64,000 bases of DNA from Paramecium octaurelia. Its lineage: Eukaryota; Ciliophora; Oligohymenophorea; Peniculida; Parameciidae. Both the position numbers and the translations under genes were made by a program. Of this stretch, positions 36,814 through 48,894 are shown piece after piece. Each line of letters starts with the position of its first letter. Position 1 is the first letter of the stretch. The notes beneath the pieces were generated by a model. That model saw nothing but the letters and a program-made list of their open reading frames with translations, ran no database searches and was not told the origin of the DNA. Location of the stretch: the NCBI GenBank assembly GCA_905182995.1, contig CAJJDP010000080.1, positions 1 to 64,000 of the forward strand, in the 5' to 3' direction.

Positions 36814-37782
36814 TGGACAAATTGCCAATTGGTTATGTTAAAGGAAAAGGAAATGTAATTATGAATTTGAATTCTCAAGCCCCTCGATAAAAAAGTACCA
36901 AAAAACAAATAATATGATCATGTCAAACAAACCTTAAATACAGGACCAACCGTGAGAGACATTGAAGTAGTAAGTAATGCTAAGATAGCTAAAAAAAGAT
37001 CTGAGTTGTTTAAGCGCATCAAGTGTTCCACTGTGTTCAACTTTATAAGCGTATACTTCATATATATTCTGATAGGAAAACACAGAATAAGAAACTATTT
37101 ATAAGTTAGCAGATCAACAATAATAGGAATAGGAGTAGTTACAATAATTTGATACTTAAAGTCAATATAGTTAGAAGACTAGATTTACTGAAGTATCGTA
37201 AGTCTCTGCAATTACTTATGCCACAGAATAATTGGGGATTACAGATTAATCAGAATTTCTGCTTTTGGACTTGCGAGATCCTGATGAATTTGAACTATAT
37301 CACATTAAAGAGGCTGTCAATTTCCCTGCTCCCAATTTAAGATAAGATAAATTAACCTAATAAATTCATAGATTTGTACATTTAAATATTCAATTAGAAA
37401 AACCAAAAAGACAAACACATTATTATTTATCATTTTGATGAAAAGAATGGAATTCCTTCAGCCACTCTCTTTGCTGAAAAAGGATTCGAAAATGTTTATC
37501 TTCTGAGTGGAGGCATCGAAAAATTTCTGCAGAATTACCCCTAAGGTGTCATTGGCATTAAAGTACCCTCAATTCCAAAACCAGAAGGTATGATATTTAT
37601 GTGTAATGACAGAGAATCCAAATAAAATTATAAAGAGGTCAAATTACAAGGAAACTGATTCCTAAATCAATAAATCAGAAAAGAATATTAGTGATACAAA
37701 ATCGCAAATTAGTTAGAAAACTAAAATTACTAGACAATCAAGTTAATAGAAATAATAACAGTCTTAATATATTGATAAATGA
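36814..37782 (+). CDS. CEP41-like protein, second representation lacking the A of its ATG
   Basis: Same sequence as 35497-36466 including all four introns; it begins at TGGACAAATTG because the contig starts one base into the start codon. It should not be counted as a second gene. Confidence 0.85.
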
Positions 37783-37982
37783 TATATATTAGTAATTCTT
37801 AAATATAATTGTCTTCTTCGAATCACACTTATATAAATTGTATTCCTTATAAATAATTCATAGTCAATAAAAGTCCACATCAACTATAAATTTGAAAATC
37901 AGACTTAATTTATTTATTAACTTTAAATTTTTTTATTAAATATCGATGTAATTTCTTTAAAAACTAATTGCAATACCCAAAA

Positions 37983-38518
37983 ATGTGTTATTGTCCCTAA
38001 AATAATTTTAATCAAAAAAACAATAGATATAAACAGTAGAACCTATTAAATTAAGTGAAGATTGTAAAATTGAGACTTTTGAAATTGTGGAGGAACACAG
38101 AGTAAGAAAGAGAAAATAATTAACCGATAAATAGATTTAGACAGATCTTGTTTATGAAAGAACTATTCAGAATTCTAATTAGAAACAAAGGAACAAGAGG
38201 AGTAATTCAAAATAATCAAAATAATTGAAGAAAATATAAAAATATACTGAAAAATAAAGTTAGAGTCTTAGTGAAGCATCTGATAAAACTAAACCCTCTT
38301 AATACTCCTATTGTTAGAGTACCTTTTTACATTCGTTTGAATTGAGTGACAAGTAAGCAAAGATAGAAAATGCGAAATCATTTTATCCCGCGAAAAGCAA
38401 ATCTGTATAATAAACTCATCAATAACTATTTAATAATTATCTTCATAAGCTTAAATTTAATTTAGATGATAAGGAACTCCTTATTATGAAGTAGAACAAA
38501 GACAATATCAATCTTTGA
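37983..38518 (+). CDS. Basic Ser/Lys/Gln-rich protein, unknown
   Basis: 171 residues. Exon one starts MCYCPQNNFNQKNNRYK; a 20-nt intron at 38036-38055 (the shortest clean one in the window) leads into CKIETFEIVEEHRVRKRKQ and a long disordered Ser/Lys region, ending with a folded-looking helix (NNYLHKLKFNLDDKELL). The frame is exact after splicing. No family recognised. The gene follows CEP41-like on the same strand after about 200 bp in the joined sequence. Confidence 0.65.
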
Positions 38519-38664
38519 AATTATCAACTTTGTATTTTAATTAAAAAGTGAACAAATATTTCTTAAATATATTTATTTTAAACATGCTTTGCACTAAATT
38601 TATTATAAAATAGTTTAAAACTTGGAGAATCCGAAGTTAAATCATTTTAATTTAACTAATAACT

Positions 38665-40154
38665 ATGATTATAGTGTTAGTCATTTTGAGCCTATTAATT
38701 TATCTAAATATATCAGGTCTATTTAAGTTTTTGACAAAGGATGCTGAAGAAAAACTGATAATGAATTTTATTTACGGATAAACAAGTTCCTACATTTAAA
38801 TTTATTCGAAGAACCTGGAGTATAAAATTATGTAAGGGATGAATTCAATATAAAATATAAATACTTTGTTTGAGTTAGTTTAAAGGAACAATATGAATTT
38901 TTCTCAGAATTCCGAAAAATGTTTACAAGATGATTATTTTCAAAATAGCATCATTAATTATTGTCAATATTGCTATGGGAATTTTGATTGTTCCAAGAAT
39001 ATCCAAATGCAAAATTAATATGGAAACGATTTTAGGAAGCTTTCTAACATACTGACAACTACCATAGCTTTTCAAATCGAACTTAATCTCTACTTTACGT
39101 CTATTTCTAGTGATTGTTATTTTTCAACGTGTCCAGGATCAAATTTCACTAACTTTGTTCCTTCCTCGAGAAAATGGTTTCAAAATCATTTGGACTAAAT
39201 AAACTCTTCTTAATTCGTTATTTCGGAACCATACGTAAATTTTTTAGGTGGTGTTTACATATCCGGAACTACCAGTATATATGATTAGAATAAAAATGCC
39301 GTAGGTATCGGAGCTATTGATCTTAATTTTTCTGCTTTTTATTAATTTAGTTATGAAGATATAGATCTATTAGTGATCGATAAACAAGGGAGAGTATTGA
39401 TAAGTAGTTATTATGCAGCATAAACAAAGGATGTTATATCTCTTCAGAATGAGTCTATTTTTGGATTCAATGAGACAGATGTGAAACAGATAATATCGCA
39501 GAATTAAACTCAAGAAAATTGCCAGCTCAACATCCCGAATACTATTTGTATGATTAATAAAAACACTAATGAATTATGGTACATAAGATCGAAAAAGATT
39601 ACCAATGAATACTTTATTCTTTTGAAGTTTAATTCTTCAGCTTACTCTAATTATATAAGCTTACTCAAGAATATGATTGAAGATATGTAGTAATTATTGA
39701 TTGGTCAATTTATTATTGGAATTGTGTTCACTACTTTTATTAGTTTATGTATCCATTTAATATCATTTCTGCTACTTTAGAAGCCTATAGATAGATTAAT
39801 AAATAGTTTTAATAAATATTTACTTTGGGGAAAAAAAATCAATTTTAATTTATTTAGTGATGGTAGTCAAGATTAATTAGATAAGTTATCTGATGCCTTT
39901 CTCAGATTGACAAACCACTCAAAAAGTAATTAGAGGAATAAATAGAATACTATAAAGTAGTATCTATAAGAGTCCCAATACCCAATTAACTATTATGTGA
40001 ATTCAAAGATTATGAATACATAAAATAGAATTTCGTTAGAAGTAATATATACAATTATTTCATATAGATTTTCGAAAACTAAATACAAAAACAAAAATTA
40101 GTATAATAATTTTTTGATCTCTATAGGCAATAAATTTGTAAATTAGAGAGTTGA
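38665..40154 (+). CDS. Cache-type receptor membrane protein
   Basis: 487 residues with one 26-nt intron at 40042-40067. The N-terminal membrane segment MIIVLVILSLLIYLNISGLF is followed by about 300 extracellular residues with the Cache signature: a helix, then SSRKWFQNHLD, VISEPYVNFLGGVYISG, IYDQNKNAVGIGAIDLN and LLVIDKQGRVLIS. A second membrane segment, LIGQFIIGIVFTTFISLCI, leads to a HAMP-like cytoplasmic stretch PIDRLINSFNKYL and a short tail. No kinase or cyclase follows, so signalling would need a partner; the histidine kinase 3 kb upstream is a possible but unproven one. Cache sensors bind small metabolites outside the cell. Convergent with the next gene, stops 36 bp apart. Confidence 0.8.
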
Positions 40155-40190
40155 ATCTTAAGCTTAATTTAATTGTAACAATTAATAAAT

Positions 40191-41409
40191 TCAATTACCT
40201 TCACTTTGTCTTATTTTTGTGGAAGAAATATCATTTCTGAATTATTTTAATTCAATTACATTCTTCTGTAATATTTTTGGTACTTCATAATCATTTAATG
40301 TTTCTAATTTTTGTGTTGTTTCATTGTATCTAGGGGCTACTATAATCTTGTTATTGTTTTGTAGAAACAAAAGAAGAGAAAGATCTCTATCTTAAATGGA
40401 ATTATTATAATATTTAACATCAACAACTCGTTTGTATGTGTCTACTCCAATAGCAAAAGCTCCATTCTTTAAAAATAAATTTTTATCTTTAAAGAATGCC
40501 TTATTAGATAGTATAATATTTAGATTCTATTTTTTCATCAACTCTATTCTCTTCTCAACATCTTAGATAGTGATATCCTGTTTGTCAGCATTTTTAATTG
40601 ATAATTCGAAATATACATTTGGCAATCCCATAAGTTATTATGCCATTTTAGCCAATTCAATATGCCCAGTATGTATAGGGTTAAATGACCCACTTAATAT
40701 GATAGCATCCTGAACAATTGGATTTAATTGATATTGATTAGCAGTTATCAGGATAGAGTTAAGAAGACCTGTTTGATTTTGCAATGATTTAATTAAGTTT
40801 AAGTTCATTGATTCTTTAATTTATAATATAATACTAGCATTTTCTAATAATTGAATTTTATCCAATGCTTCCTCTTACTGTTCTTAGATCTATAATTAAT
40901 GTTAGGATGAGTGTTTAATAATGAGTTTAAACAAAATATCGGAAATAAATTGATCTTCTTCTTCTCTTGTCCTTACACCTTTGACCAAATCTAAATAGTA
41001 AGTATATTTTGTAATTCCAAAGTTTAAACAAATGAATGCGTGATGTCTCCCCTATCTTTCATTTACAGATCGAATAGCTGCAGTGATTCCAATTCCTAAA
41101 GTAGTATTAAATCTTAATAGAACAGAAATCATACTTATCAGTAATATTTTCTTATCTTAAAATCTCGTGTGATCTTATTAAAGCTTTAAGTGCCATATCT
41201 TCTGCTACTTATTCTGTTACAAATTTTTCAATGTTTCTGTTCAAAAGTAATTCGAGACTTCCCTTAGCATAAAAACTTGATGCTTCCAAAGCATATTTTG
41301 ATGAACCTGGATGAAGTGTGAAATGACTTAAAGCCTATGCTCCAGCTCCTGCAGTATATAGAACTATTAATTATGAATTATTTAGCTAATTTACCAAAAT
41401 ATCACTCAT
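40191..41409 (-). CDS. CinA-like domain fused to nucleotidylyltransferase domain
   Basis: 398 residues with one 22-nt intron. Residues about 1-170 resemble the CinA/PncC C-terminal fold: VLYTAGAGAQALSHF, GSSKYALEASSFYAKGS, ITAAIRSVNERQGRHHAFIC. After a helical linker comes a cytidylyltransferase-type domain with the nucleotide-binding motif ILSGSFNPIHTGHIEL, GVDTYKRV and a C-terminal ISSTKIRQ, which matches the ISSTxIR motif of NMN/phosphopantetheine adenylyltransferases. A similar two-domain protein is known in plants. A role in NAD or related nucleotide metabolism is inferred; PncC-type activity is nicotinamide-nucleotide deamidation in bacteria. Substrate cannot be told from sequence. Confidence 0.82.
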
Positions 41410-41832
41410 ATTAATAATATTGTAATATGTTTATCATAAATTCTTTGATCATTGGAAATTTCAATTATAAATATTTTGCAGGAGCTGAATCTTAAGAATT
41501 GAGACCTAAAGTCTAAATTACATACTTCCAATTTATCCATTGTATACTTATTTGATATTACTTATTTAAATTGATATCAATATATATCATAATCATTAAA
41601 AAATTAATTTCAAAAATTATGATTAACTGTTATAGATTAGCTATTGTTATTCAATCAAATTATTTGATTCTCGAGTCTACCATAAATTGATTTGTAATTT
41701 ATTTTTTCATAAATTCATTTTTTTTAATATCTTTTATTGAATATAAGTATATAATAGTCTCAATGCTTAGAAATCTTGTTTATAAAATAATAATTATAAT
41801 TTATAAAAATAATCAATCAGAAATATAAACTT
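41410..41832. other. Intergenic, AT-rich
   Basis: About 420 bp between the start of the fusion enzyme and the stop of the first B-box-like gene. I find no convincing frame or RNA gene. Confidence 0.5.
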
Positions 41833-42775
41833 TCAGCTTATTTATTGGATTTTTATTGCATTTTTGGATTTTTTATCTGACCTTTAAATCATGTTTGATG
41901 CATTTTGGAATAATTCTGTGAGATTCGAAACTGCAAATGAACTAGAGTTTAAGTTCTCGATCTATTCTTATCTTTGATTTTCTAAATATTTTTCTGATCT
42001 TGAGATCTACATTGTTGTATTTAAGTGCTATTCTAAGTTATTATAACCTCGTGGTTTTAATCTAGGTGCTTGTATCGCATTTGGATTAAAGTATCCCTTT
42101 AAAGGTTGTGAATTCTTTTAATTATTAAAATTTTTTTGTGAAATTTATTTCAACTTGCTATCCTCCACCATTTCCAAAGAAGTTGAATCTTTAATTGAGT
42201 TAATTGTAAGATCTTTCAATTATTTAGGGACTGGTAGACCATAAAACAAATCCTCCTGTTTTAGAACATCTGTTTTTAATTTTGGAACATCATTAGAAAC
42301 TATATGCAAAAAAAAAATTACTTTTTTATTTTTGATATTTAAGAGTGTTAATTTTGTTTTTAACATTCGTTGAAAAAGTGTCTTATAAAAATTCACATAA
42401 ATTCCTTTGTTGATTCCATTATGTAATAAGGGTATTTATATTATTGTGTAGGTCTGTGTAATTCAATTCCAAAAGAATTTAACTATTGTTTAGGTATTAA
42501 GTAGCTTCTACTAAATGAGTGATAACTTTAACTAGATATTGTAAATCCTTAAGTTGACTTTTAAGTTTCTCAGATAATTGAGAATTCTCGCAAAGCAAAT
42601 CCTTAAAGTCATCAAACCTTTTTAAGTCTTTCTTATGAGAAGAATGAAATTAATATTGACATGCCACACAAAAAGGCCGCTTGTCTAGACATTATTCATT
42701 AACACACACTCCAACTATTAGGCTTTGATCATGATTATCAAATGGGCAGTGAAGTTCAACTTTCAATCTCTGCAT
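41833..42775 (-). CDS. B-box-like zinc-finger coiled-coil protein (1 of 4)
   Basis: 306 residues with one 22-nt intron at 42300-42321. The N-terminus has the Cys/His pattern HCPFDNHDQSLIVGVCV then C-x5-RPFCVACQYQFH-x2-H, the signature seen in all four genes of this group; it resembles a B-box zinc finger. A long coiled coil (CENSQLSEKLKSQLKDL) follows, then a disordered tail with GYFNPNAIQAPRLKPRG. Such B-box/coiled-coil proteins are abundant in Paramecium with unknown roles; TRIM-like scaffolding is a guess. The nearest relative is the gene at 43271, on the same strand. Confidence 0.75.
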
Positions 42776-42900
42776 CAAACTTATTAATAATTATATGAAT
42801 TTATGTTTAACTGCCTTACAGTTATTTTTGTTATTAATTTTTATAATATAATTCATATTCTATTAAAATTAATAACTGATTAATTAGTTCATATTGATTA

Positions 42901-43188
42901 TCATGAAATTACAAAAAGAGCATTATTGTTATCTGTTTTTCTTAGTTAAATATAGTGTAATTTATTTTTAATTTCTAGATCTTCCTTAAGATATGAAAAT
43001 TGCATAAATATTGCACATATTTTTACGTATAGATATTTAATAAATAATTCATCTTAATAATGATTACACAGAACTTGTTTTAATTCCTCTAAAAAATCAA
43101 TTTGGTTTTTAATTCCAACGTTTATATCATTCTTCGATAATTAAAAAATAACTCTTTTTAACCTTTATACAATAGAAAATGGCGACAT
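42901..43188 (-). CDS. Small protein of 95 residues, unknown
   Basis: A complete ATG-to-TGA frame, MSPFSIVQRLKRVIF..DNNNALFVIS, with three TAA and no TAG codons read as Gln. The middle (DFLEELKQVLCNHYQDE, YVKICAIFMQFSYLKED) is a typical helical domain sequence. It needs no intron, and fits between two B-box-like genes on the same strand. It would be missed by the standard code because of its TAA codons. Family unknown. Confidence 0.65.
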
Positions 43189-43270
43189 AAGAATAGAATA
43201 TTATTAGATATATATTTAGTAATAAGATTTAATTTTGTATAATTAATACAATTAATAATAATCTATTTAT

Positions 43271-44090
43271 TCAATTTGAACCTTATCTGAATTGATCATT
43301 ATTTAAAAATGCTCGATTCTATTATTAATTGGAAGGGAAATGAATATATTCATTCTATTTTATGTTGAATTATGTTCCTTCTTTTTCTTTATTTAACTTA
43401 ATATCTGCTTAAAGAGGCTTACCTGGTATAAATTTATTTTATCCTTATATTATTGGATTCCGATTGCATTCAAATTTTTTATTTTAACAAGCAATTTCTT
43501 GTTATTATGGTGTTTGAAAACTTATCTTATAGCTATTGTTATTATTTTAAACCTCGTTCTCAATTTTGTAAAATGATTGTGCATTAAGCTATTAGCTCTA
43601 ACTCAAACCTGTATAAAATCGAAGATATACTTTATGAACGGCCCTATTGAGGATATATAGCTTATAATGCTGTTTAAGCAATGGGTGACTACAAAAATTT
43701 ATCTAAGTTTTGAATAATCTCATCCTATTGTTTCCAAGCAATTATTAAATTATTGATAGAATTATCTAAAGTAGTATAATCCATTTGGGTAAAATTTGAA
43801 TTAGCACAATCTTATGTATTTTATATGACTTTTTCTATGGAAATTAACAATTCCTTCAATTTAATGTGCAGTTTCTGCAGTTTATTTGCATTATTTGAGT
43901 TTTCATTTTTCCAATTCTCAAATTCTTCGAATTTCTTTAATGAACCATGATGTTCACTGTGAATTGAAAATTTACAACCAACGCAAAACGGCCTTTTCCC
44001 TATACACTACGGAAAAGTACAGACACCAAGTATTATAGCATTTTCATGGCCTTCATGCTAACATTTAAGTTGACTTTAATTGTTATACAT
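43271..44090 (-). CDS. B-box-like zinc-finger coiled-coil protein (2 of 4)
   Basis: 265 residues with one 22-nt intron. The N-terminus repeats the group signature: LKCQHEGHENAIILGVCTF, QCIGKRPFCVGC, FSIHSEHHGSLKKF, then a coiled coil and a Gln/Asn-rich tail ending QFRQGSN. GVC, KRPFC and the H-x2-H spacing match the gene at 41833, so the two are tandem paralogues. The tail is low-complexity and unrelated between them. Confidence 0.75.
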
Positions 44091-44417
44091 TATATAATGA
44101 TATTATAATATAATATATTATTTTATAATATAAGTTCCGTATTGATTATAATTTCATATCTGAATCTTTATGGGTTAGTTTTTATAACAATAATAAACTC
44201 AAATTTCAAATTTGTATTTCTATAATCAAATTTAATTTATTAATTGATTTTATCTATCTAATTTCTAGATTTAATGCTTTTTTAACTGATAATAATATTA
44301 TGAAATATCTTTATCATTACTATGTATTTTGTCTTTAGGACTAAATTTCGATTGACATTTGAAAGTAAATAAATAATATTTTTTAAATTTAGGAATATAA
44401 ACTATAAAATTGATGAT

Positions 44418-44734
44418 TCACAAGTCTTTTTTTTGTTTGCATACTTTGAATAAGCAATAGATTAAAGGCAATAGACATAGAGTGGCAATCAAATAGAGGG
44501 CTGTTGAATCCTCTTCTAAATGGATTTGGATGAATGCACTTAAATTATGGTAAAGTATTCTAACCCAATTGAATATAGGATAACAGAAAGAAATGCTAGC
44601 AAAATAGAAGTCCATTTAAGTTTAGGATGTAATAATTATTTAGCTTGGATATCCAATTATTTATCTAAATCCTTCTGTTTCTCTTCTTCAGTGGGAATGT
44701 AAGTAAACGATACGCTTATTTATTATTTTTCCAT
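44418..44734 (-). CDS. TMEM230-like small membrane protein
   Basis: 96 residues after a 26-nt intron at 44539-44564; splicing gives an exact frame. The N-terminus is polar (TYIPTEEEKQKDLDKQLD), then HPKLKWTSILLAFLSV, ILYSIGAFIQIH and TALYLIATLCLLPLIYCLFK form two membrane hairpins joined by a short polar loop. The order (K-rich boundary, helix ending in IGAF, polar loop, helix with LPxxY) matches TMEM230/DUF872 proteins of endosomes and secretory vesicles. The unspliced frame alone would give a misleading 65-residue product starting MDFYFA. Confidence 0.7.
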
Positions 44735-45036
44735 ATATTTATATATATTTATTAAATTTTGAAAATAGATACTGGTTTAATAAGCCACTTTTGGGAACAA
44801 GTCATTACTTAATAAAAAAACAATCAGAAATTGAAATACTTATTGATTTCTTCTTATAATTATGCTATTTTGAATTATTTTAATAATGGACTTCTGTTTT
44901 TATTGGAATGGTTTCTCTATTTACATTTAATTTAAATAATTAGAGTGTTTATTTATGTTTGAAAAAGATGGGAACAGGGTTAGATATTCCAAACAAAATG
45001 AGATTTATATATATAATATATGATTTTATATACACA
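44735..45036. other. Intergenic, nothing recognised
   Basis: About 300 bp of AT-rich sequence between the TMEM230-like start and the XPR1-like stop. No gene supported. Confidence 0.5.
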
Positions 45037-47751
45037 TCATTAATGCTTCAATTTTATGTCATATTTTATATAATATTATTCGATCATCTACTTAATAATT
45101 AAAATAGATTACCTTTAAATATTACTTATTTTCGTTTTTTAATTTCTTTTGTTTTGATTACATTTGAATTTCTTCTCTCTTTGCCTTTTCTACCAAATCC
45201 ATATTTGGATGGATATCAAGATAATCATGAACATTTATTTGTGTATCTTTTGGTTATTCTAAAAATTGGGTCAATCTGAATGAATTGATTCTCCTTAAAC
45301 TTTATTTGAAATTCAAATAATTTTCAAAGGAGATGTTTCTCGGGATCTTAATATCTTAGAATTACCTGTCTATCAAAACACTCTATTTCTTAGATAGAAC
45401 AGATTATTATTATTACAATTGAAGTTCTTCTTGTTATGGAAACTATAAATTTAAGAAAGACACCTTTTTATTTTACTTACTAAACATCGAATGTTTTGGA
45501 GATTACAACATCTTAATAGGACTACGTATCTCCTCTTTTGAATCATCACATTAATTGATTATTATTTTTGGATTTATTTCTGATAACTTAAGGTTGTTTC
45601 TCTCATTCGAATCTAATTGCTAACCTTCCTGTTGCTGTTCTTCTCCAAGACTTGCTCTGGGAAGAGTAGAAATAGATTCTACATCATAAACACTTTTTAT
45701 TTCCTCCAATTCTAAGTCTGCTTTCTCTTTAAATGGAAATTTCATATCTGATATGCTTTTTAGAGATCTTAAATTATTAATATGTTCTTTTTCCATTTTG
45801 AGGAAATTGTTAATCAATCTTCTACTCATTTCTAAGAATCCAAATCCTAAGATAAAGATCTCATTCTTAATCCCAATGATCCTGTACATGTCAGGAGATA
45901 TTGTTAATACCCATGCAATTCTTAAAAAGAAGTTCAAAACACCCAAAGTATAATATATGTAAGGACTATTATACCCTAAATCACTTCTCAAGAATTTATA
46001 TTTGGTTCCTTTCTCAAAAAACATAAAGTCTTTCTTCAAATCCCAATAGTATTCAAAACAAGAACAGAAACAAGCCACTGCTATCCAATAATATTTCCAA
46101 CTTATATCCAATCGAGTCAAATAAGCCAGAATTCCCACTGACATTGCAATGAATGTTTTAATAAAATTATACATCTCATCTGTAAACAAAAACTTCCCCT
46201 TGTCTCTGGCTCTAGTCAAATATTAAATACACTTTAAGAAATAAGGGATAATGCTGGCCTGAGCTGCAGTAAATCTCCTTTGAAAATTGCATTCTCCATT
46301 ATGCTCATGACCTAAAAATATCTATTATGAAATAGTTATTTACAAAGTGATGATAATAGCAGATTGTATAATCCAAATCTCTCATTGAAGTGATCATTGA
46401 TGTGAATTAGTCTGTAAAGAATGTGTATCTAGATTCATACTTAATGAAATGACCCCATATTGCACCATAAAACATCTTGTACATCCATTTTCTGCCTTGT
46501 GGATTAAAATACTTGGTTGTTGGATAGAATACGTAAAGAATGGATACAATCCAACATATAATTGGTAAATACCTGATATCGAATAATTGGACTGCTCTGG
46601 ACAAATCACCTAATGAATCCTCTACAGCAATACAATACCATAGGAAAGTAACCAAAAATATAGCAGTGAAAATACTGACTCTTTGCAACAATTCTTGAAC
46701 TGTAGAAAAGTGATGATTAAAGCCTAAATAGACTTTGTAATTGATATTGAAATAATTCCAACCTGCTAGATCCAAGGTTATGAACCAGTAATATATTATG
46801 AACAAAGCCATGCCTCTGAAACATGGGAAGGCCTTGTTGAAAACCTTATCGGAATTAGGGTCCAAGAGACCGTCAAATCTCATCCCCAATATGATAAGGA
46901 TTATCATAACAGCTGCTCCTGCAAAGAATCCAAAATAAAAGACTGTTTTCAAATTAATTTATCCTTTTTCTGTGTATTTCCTTATCAACTCTCTACATTG
47001 GCTCGGACTAAATTAGCATAAATTACACATACTCATCAGCATAAAAATAATTGATCATAAGAGATTGGGTATCTGTTTTCAAGATATTGATTTTTGTTTC
47101 ATATTTCTTCAATTTCTTTTGTAATTGTTACACATTCCCGAAATATTGAATTTCTATTTCCTTATTTCTAATGCCTTTTAGCTCTTGCTTTTTATACTTC
47201 TTCAGAATCTTACGAATTCCTTCTGAATTCAATGAAATATAAGATTACAACTATTAGCATTCATTATAAAATTTAAAACTTGTTTCTAAAAGCTCTTCTT
47301 TTTATTTCAGATAAACTCTTACCTCAATAGCTTCTTCACTCGGCTTTTCCTTTATATTCTAACCCATATTCCAAGTAACAATAATACGTTCCTCGTATGT
47401 GTAATCTGCCATTTACTCCATGATTTTCATTTGTTTATCTAATTTCTCAAAAAAAATGAGCAATTCTCGATACTTCCATTCTGTAAAGCTGTATATTTGC
47501 TCTGATTCTTCATCGAATACAATCATAAAATCATTGCGATCCTACTCCAACTTTTCGAATAACTGCTTATTGGATGCTACGTCATGTTTCAGTTATTAAT
47601 AGACATCTTTAGGCTTTAATTTTTTGGCCTTTCTCAATAACTTCTTTAATTTGGTAACCACTGCCAAATGAGTCTTCAGGTATTTGAAGTTGAGATATAA
47701 CTTAATCCATTCAGGAATGAGATTTTTCAATATGTATTGAGTGTATTTCAT
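45037..47751 (-). CDS. SPX-EXS protein, XPR1/SYG1-like phosphate exporter
   Basis: XPR1/SYG1 proteins export inorganic phosphate; their SPX domain senses inositol pyrophosphates. The SPX start is clear: MKYTQYILKNLIPEWIKLYL, and SPX continues to YISLNSEGIRKILKKYKK. Several membrane segments follow (FGFFAGAAVMIILIIL, LFIIYYWFITLDLAGWNY), then the EXS domain: LRRxxQ-like QELLQRVSIF, YKMFYGAIWGHF, FFTDQFTSMITSMRDLDY, CIQYLTRARDKGKF. A hydrophilic tail of about 250 residues is unusually long. Introns: 25 nt at the SPX/membrane boundary, one near 46310-46350 (32 or, to keep phase, 40 nt), and 22 nt near the 3' end; with these the frame closes at about 875 residues. Its start lies 12 bp from the divergent B-box-like gene. 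Confidence 0.9.
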
Positions 47752-47763
47752 GTTATTTTTAAT

Positions 47764-48894
47764 ATGTTAACATTAGAATAATAGGGTTCAAAAATACAAT
47801 GTCCCAAGTATGAACATGACAAAAAGCCTATTATATCAATCTGCATGAATCCTAAATGCAAAGACAATTCCCTCATATGTCTCAAGTGCAAATCACAACA
47901 TGAGCAACATCCTAATTATGTCTTTACGCTCATACAAATACAAGACTTTTTACAAAGAAATATTCAAATCAATAAGGCCATCAATAATCCATTGACTCAA
48001 GAAATCCTGGATCATTTTGTCAAATACAAACAAGAATTAATAAGAAGAGTAGACGATATTGAGAAATAACTCTAAGATTCTATTGCTTTACTCAACGATA
48101 ATAATTCAATTAAGGAAATTTACAATTAATGCATCAATCTGAAAACCTAGTTGAATTATGAATCCTTCAAAAGAGTTGTTGAGAAATTACATGACAATTG
48201 CACTTTTGATTTAAATCTTTAAAAACTTTAAAGTAATGAACTATTGTAAAAGTATGACACTGCAAAACCTTAGATGATTATGGCTATCAATTCACTTTAG
48301 AAATTAGTGTAATCAATTTAATAAACATTTGAAATTAAAAAAGAACCAACAAGCAATAAATAAAGCTAAAATAAATTAGTTTAAATAATCAAGCGATATG
48401 AATAGGTTGCAAAAGATAGCGATGGATCCTTAACCATTAAACCTTTGAAAATTAATAAAATGTTTGTCTGTAATTTTCTTGTCGAATAAACCTGTGAATT
48501 AATTGGTTTCTATCAACCTTTCCTCTACAAGAATAAAGACATTGATTATCAATAATAACAACTAAGATGCCTCTATAAGATTCATTTAGGTTATGATCTA
48601 ACCATAAGAGCCTATGAATTTTAAACTGTAATCAATCACAATGCATTAGAGAAACCCATTCCTTATTGTTATTACATTAAACTACCTGAATAGTTCAGGT
48701 TGATTTCAGGATAAGTATTCACAATCAGTTTAACTATATTGGATACACAATCTTATAGTGTTTCTTTTTAAAAACTGACTGATAATAATCAATACTTGAA
48801 ATTCTAATTTCCAAAATTCAACCAATATTTACTTCCTAAAGAAATCAAAGAGATTGATGATTATGGGTACTTTCCCTGTTTTTAATTGATCTGA
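47764..48894 (+). CDS. B-box-like zinc-finger coiled-coil protein (3 of 4)
   Basis: 376 residues, no intron. Start at ATG 47764 is required to include the first zinc ligand (QCPKYEHDKKPIISIC); the later ATG at 47845 would remove it. The pattern C..H..C..C, LICLKCKSQHEQH is the group signature without the RPF motif. A coiled coil (DHFVKYKQELIRRVDDI) follows. The last 140 residues look like a beta-rich domain (KINKMFVCNFLVEQTCELIGFY) of a type seen in related Paramecium proteins. The start codon is 12 bp from the XPR1-like start, so the two must share a promoter of minimal size. Confidence 0.75.

Larger units (their letters stand above)
35498..38128. repeat. Duplication across N at 36813: 35498-36812 = 36814-38128
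   Basis: Identical by eye (offset 1316), including introns and intergenic sequence. The left edge falls one base inside the CEP41-like start codon. Interpreted as contig overlap. Confidence 0.92.

Noticed and set aside
44418-44615. 65-residue minus-strand protein starting MDFYFA
   Set aside because: It is the unspliced reading of the TMEM230-like gene; splicing a 26-nt intron gives the conserved order in another 5' frame.
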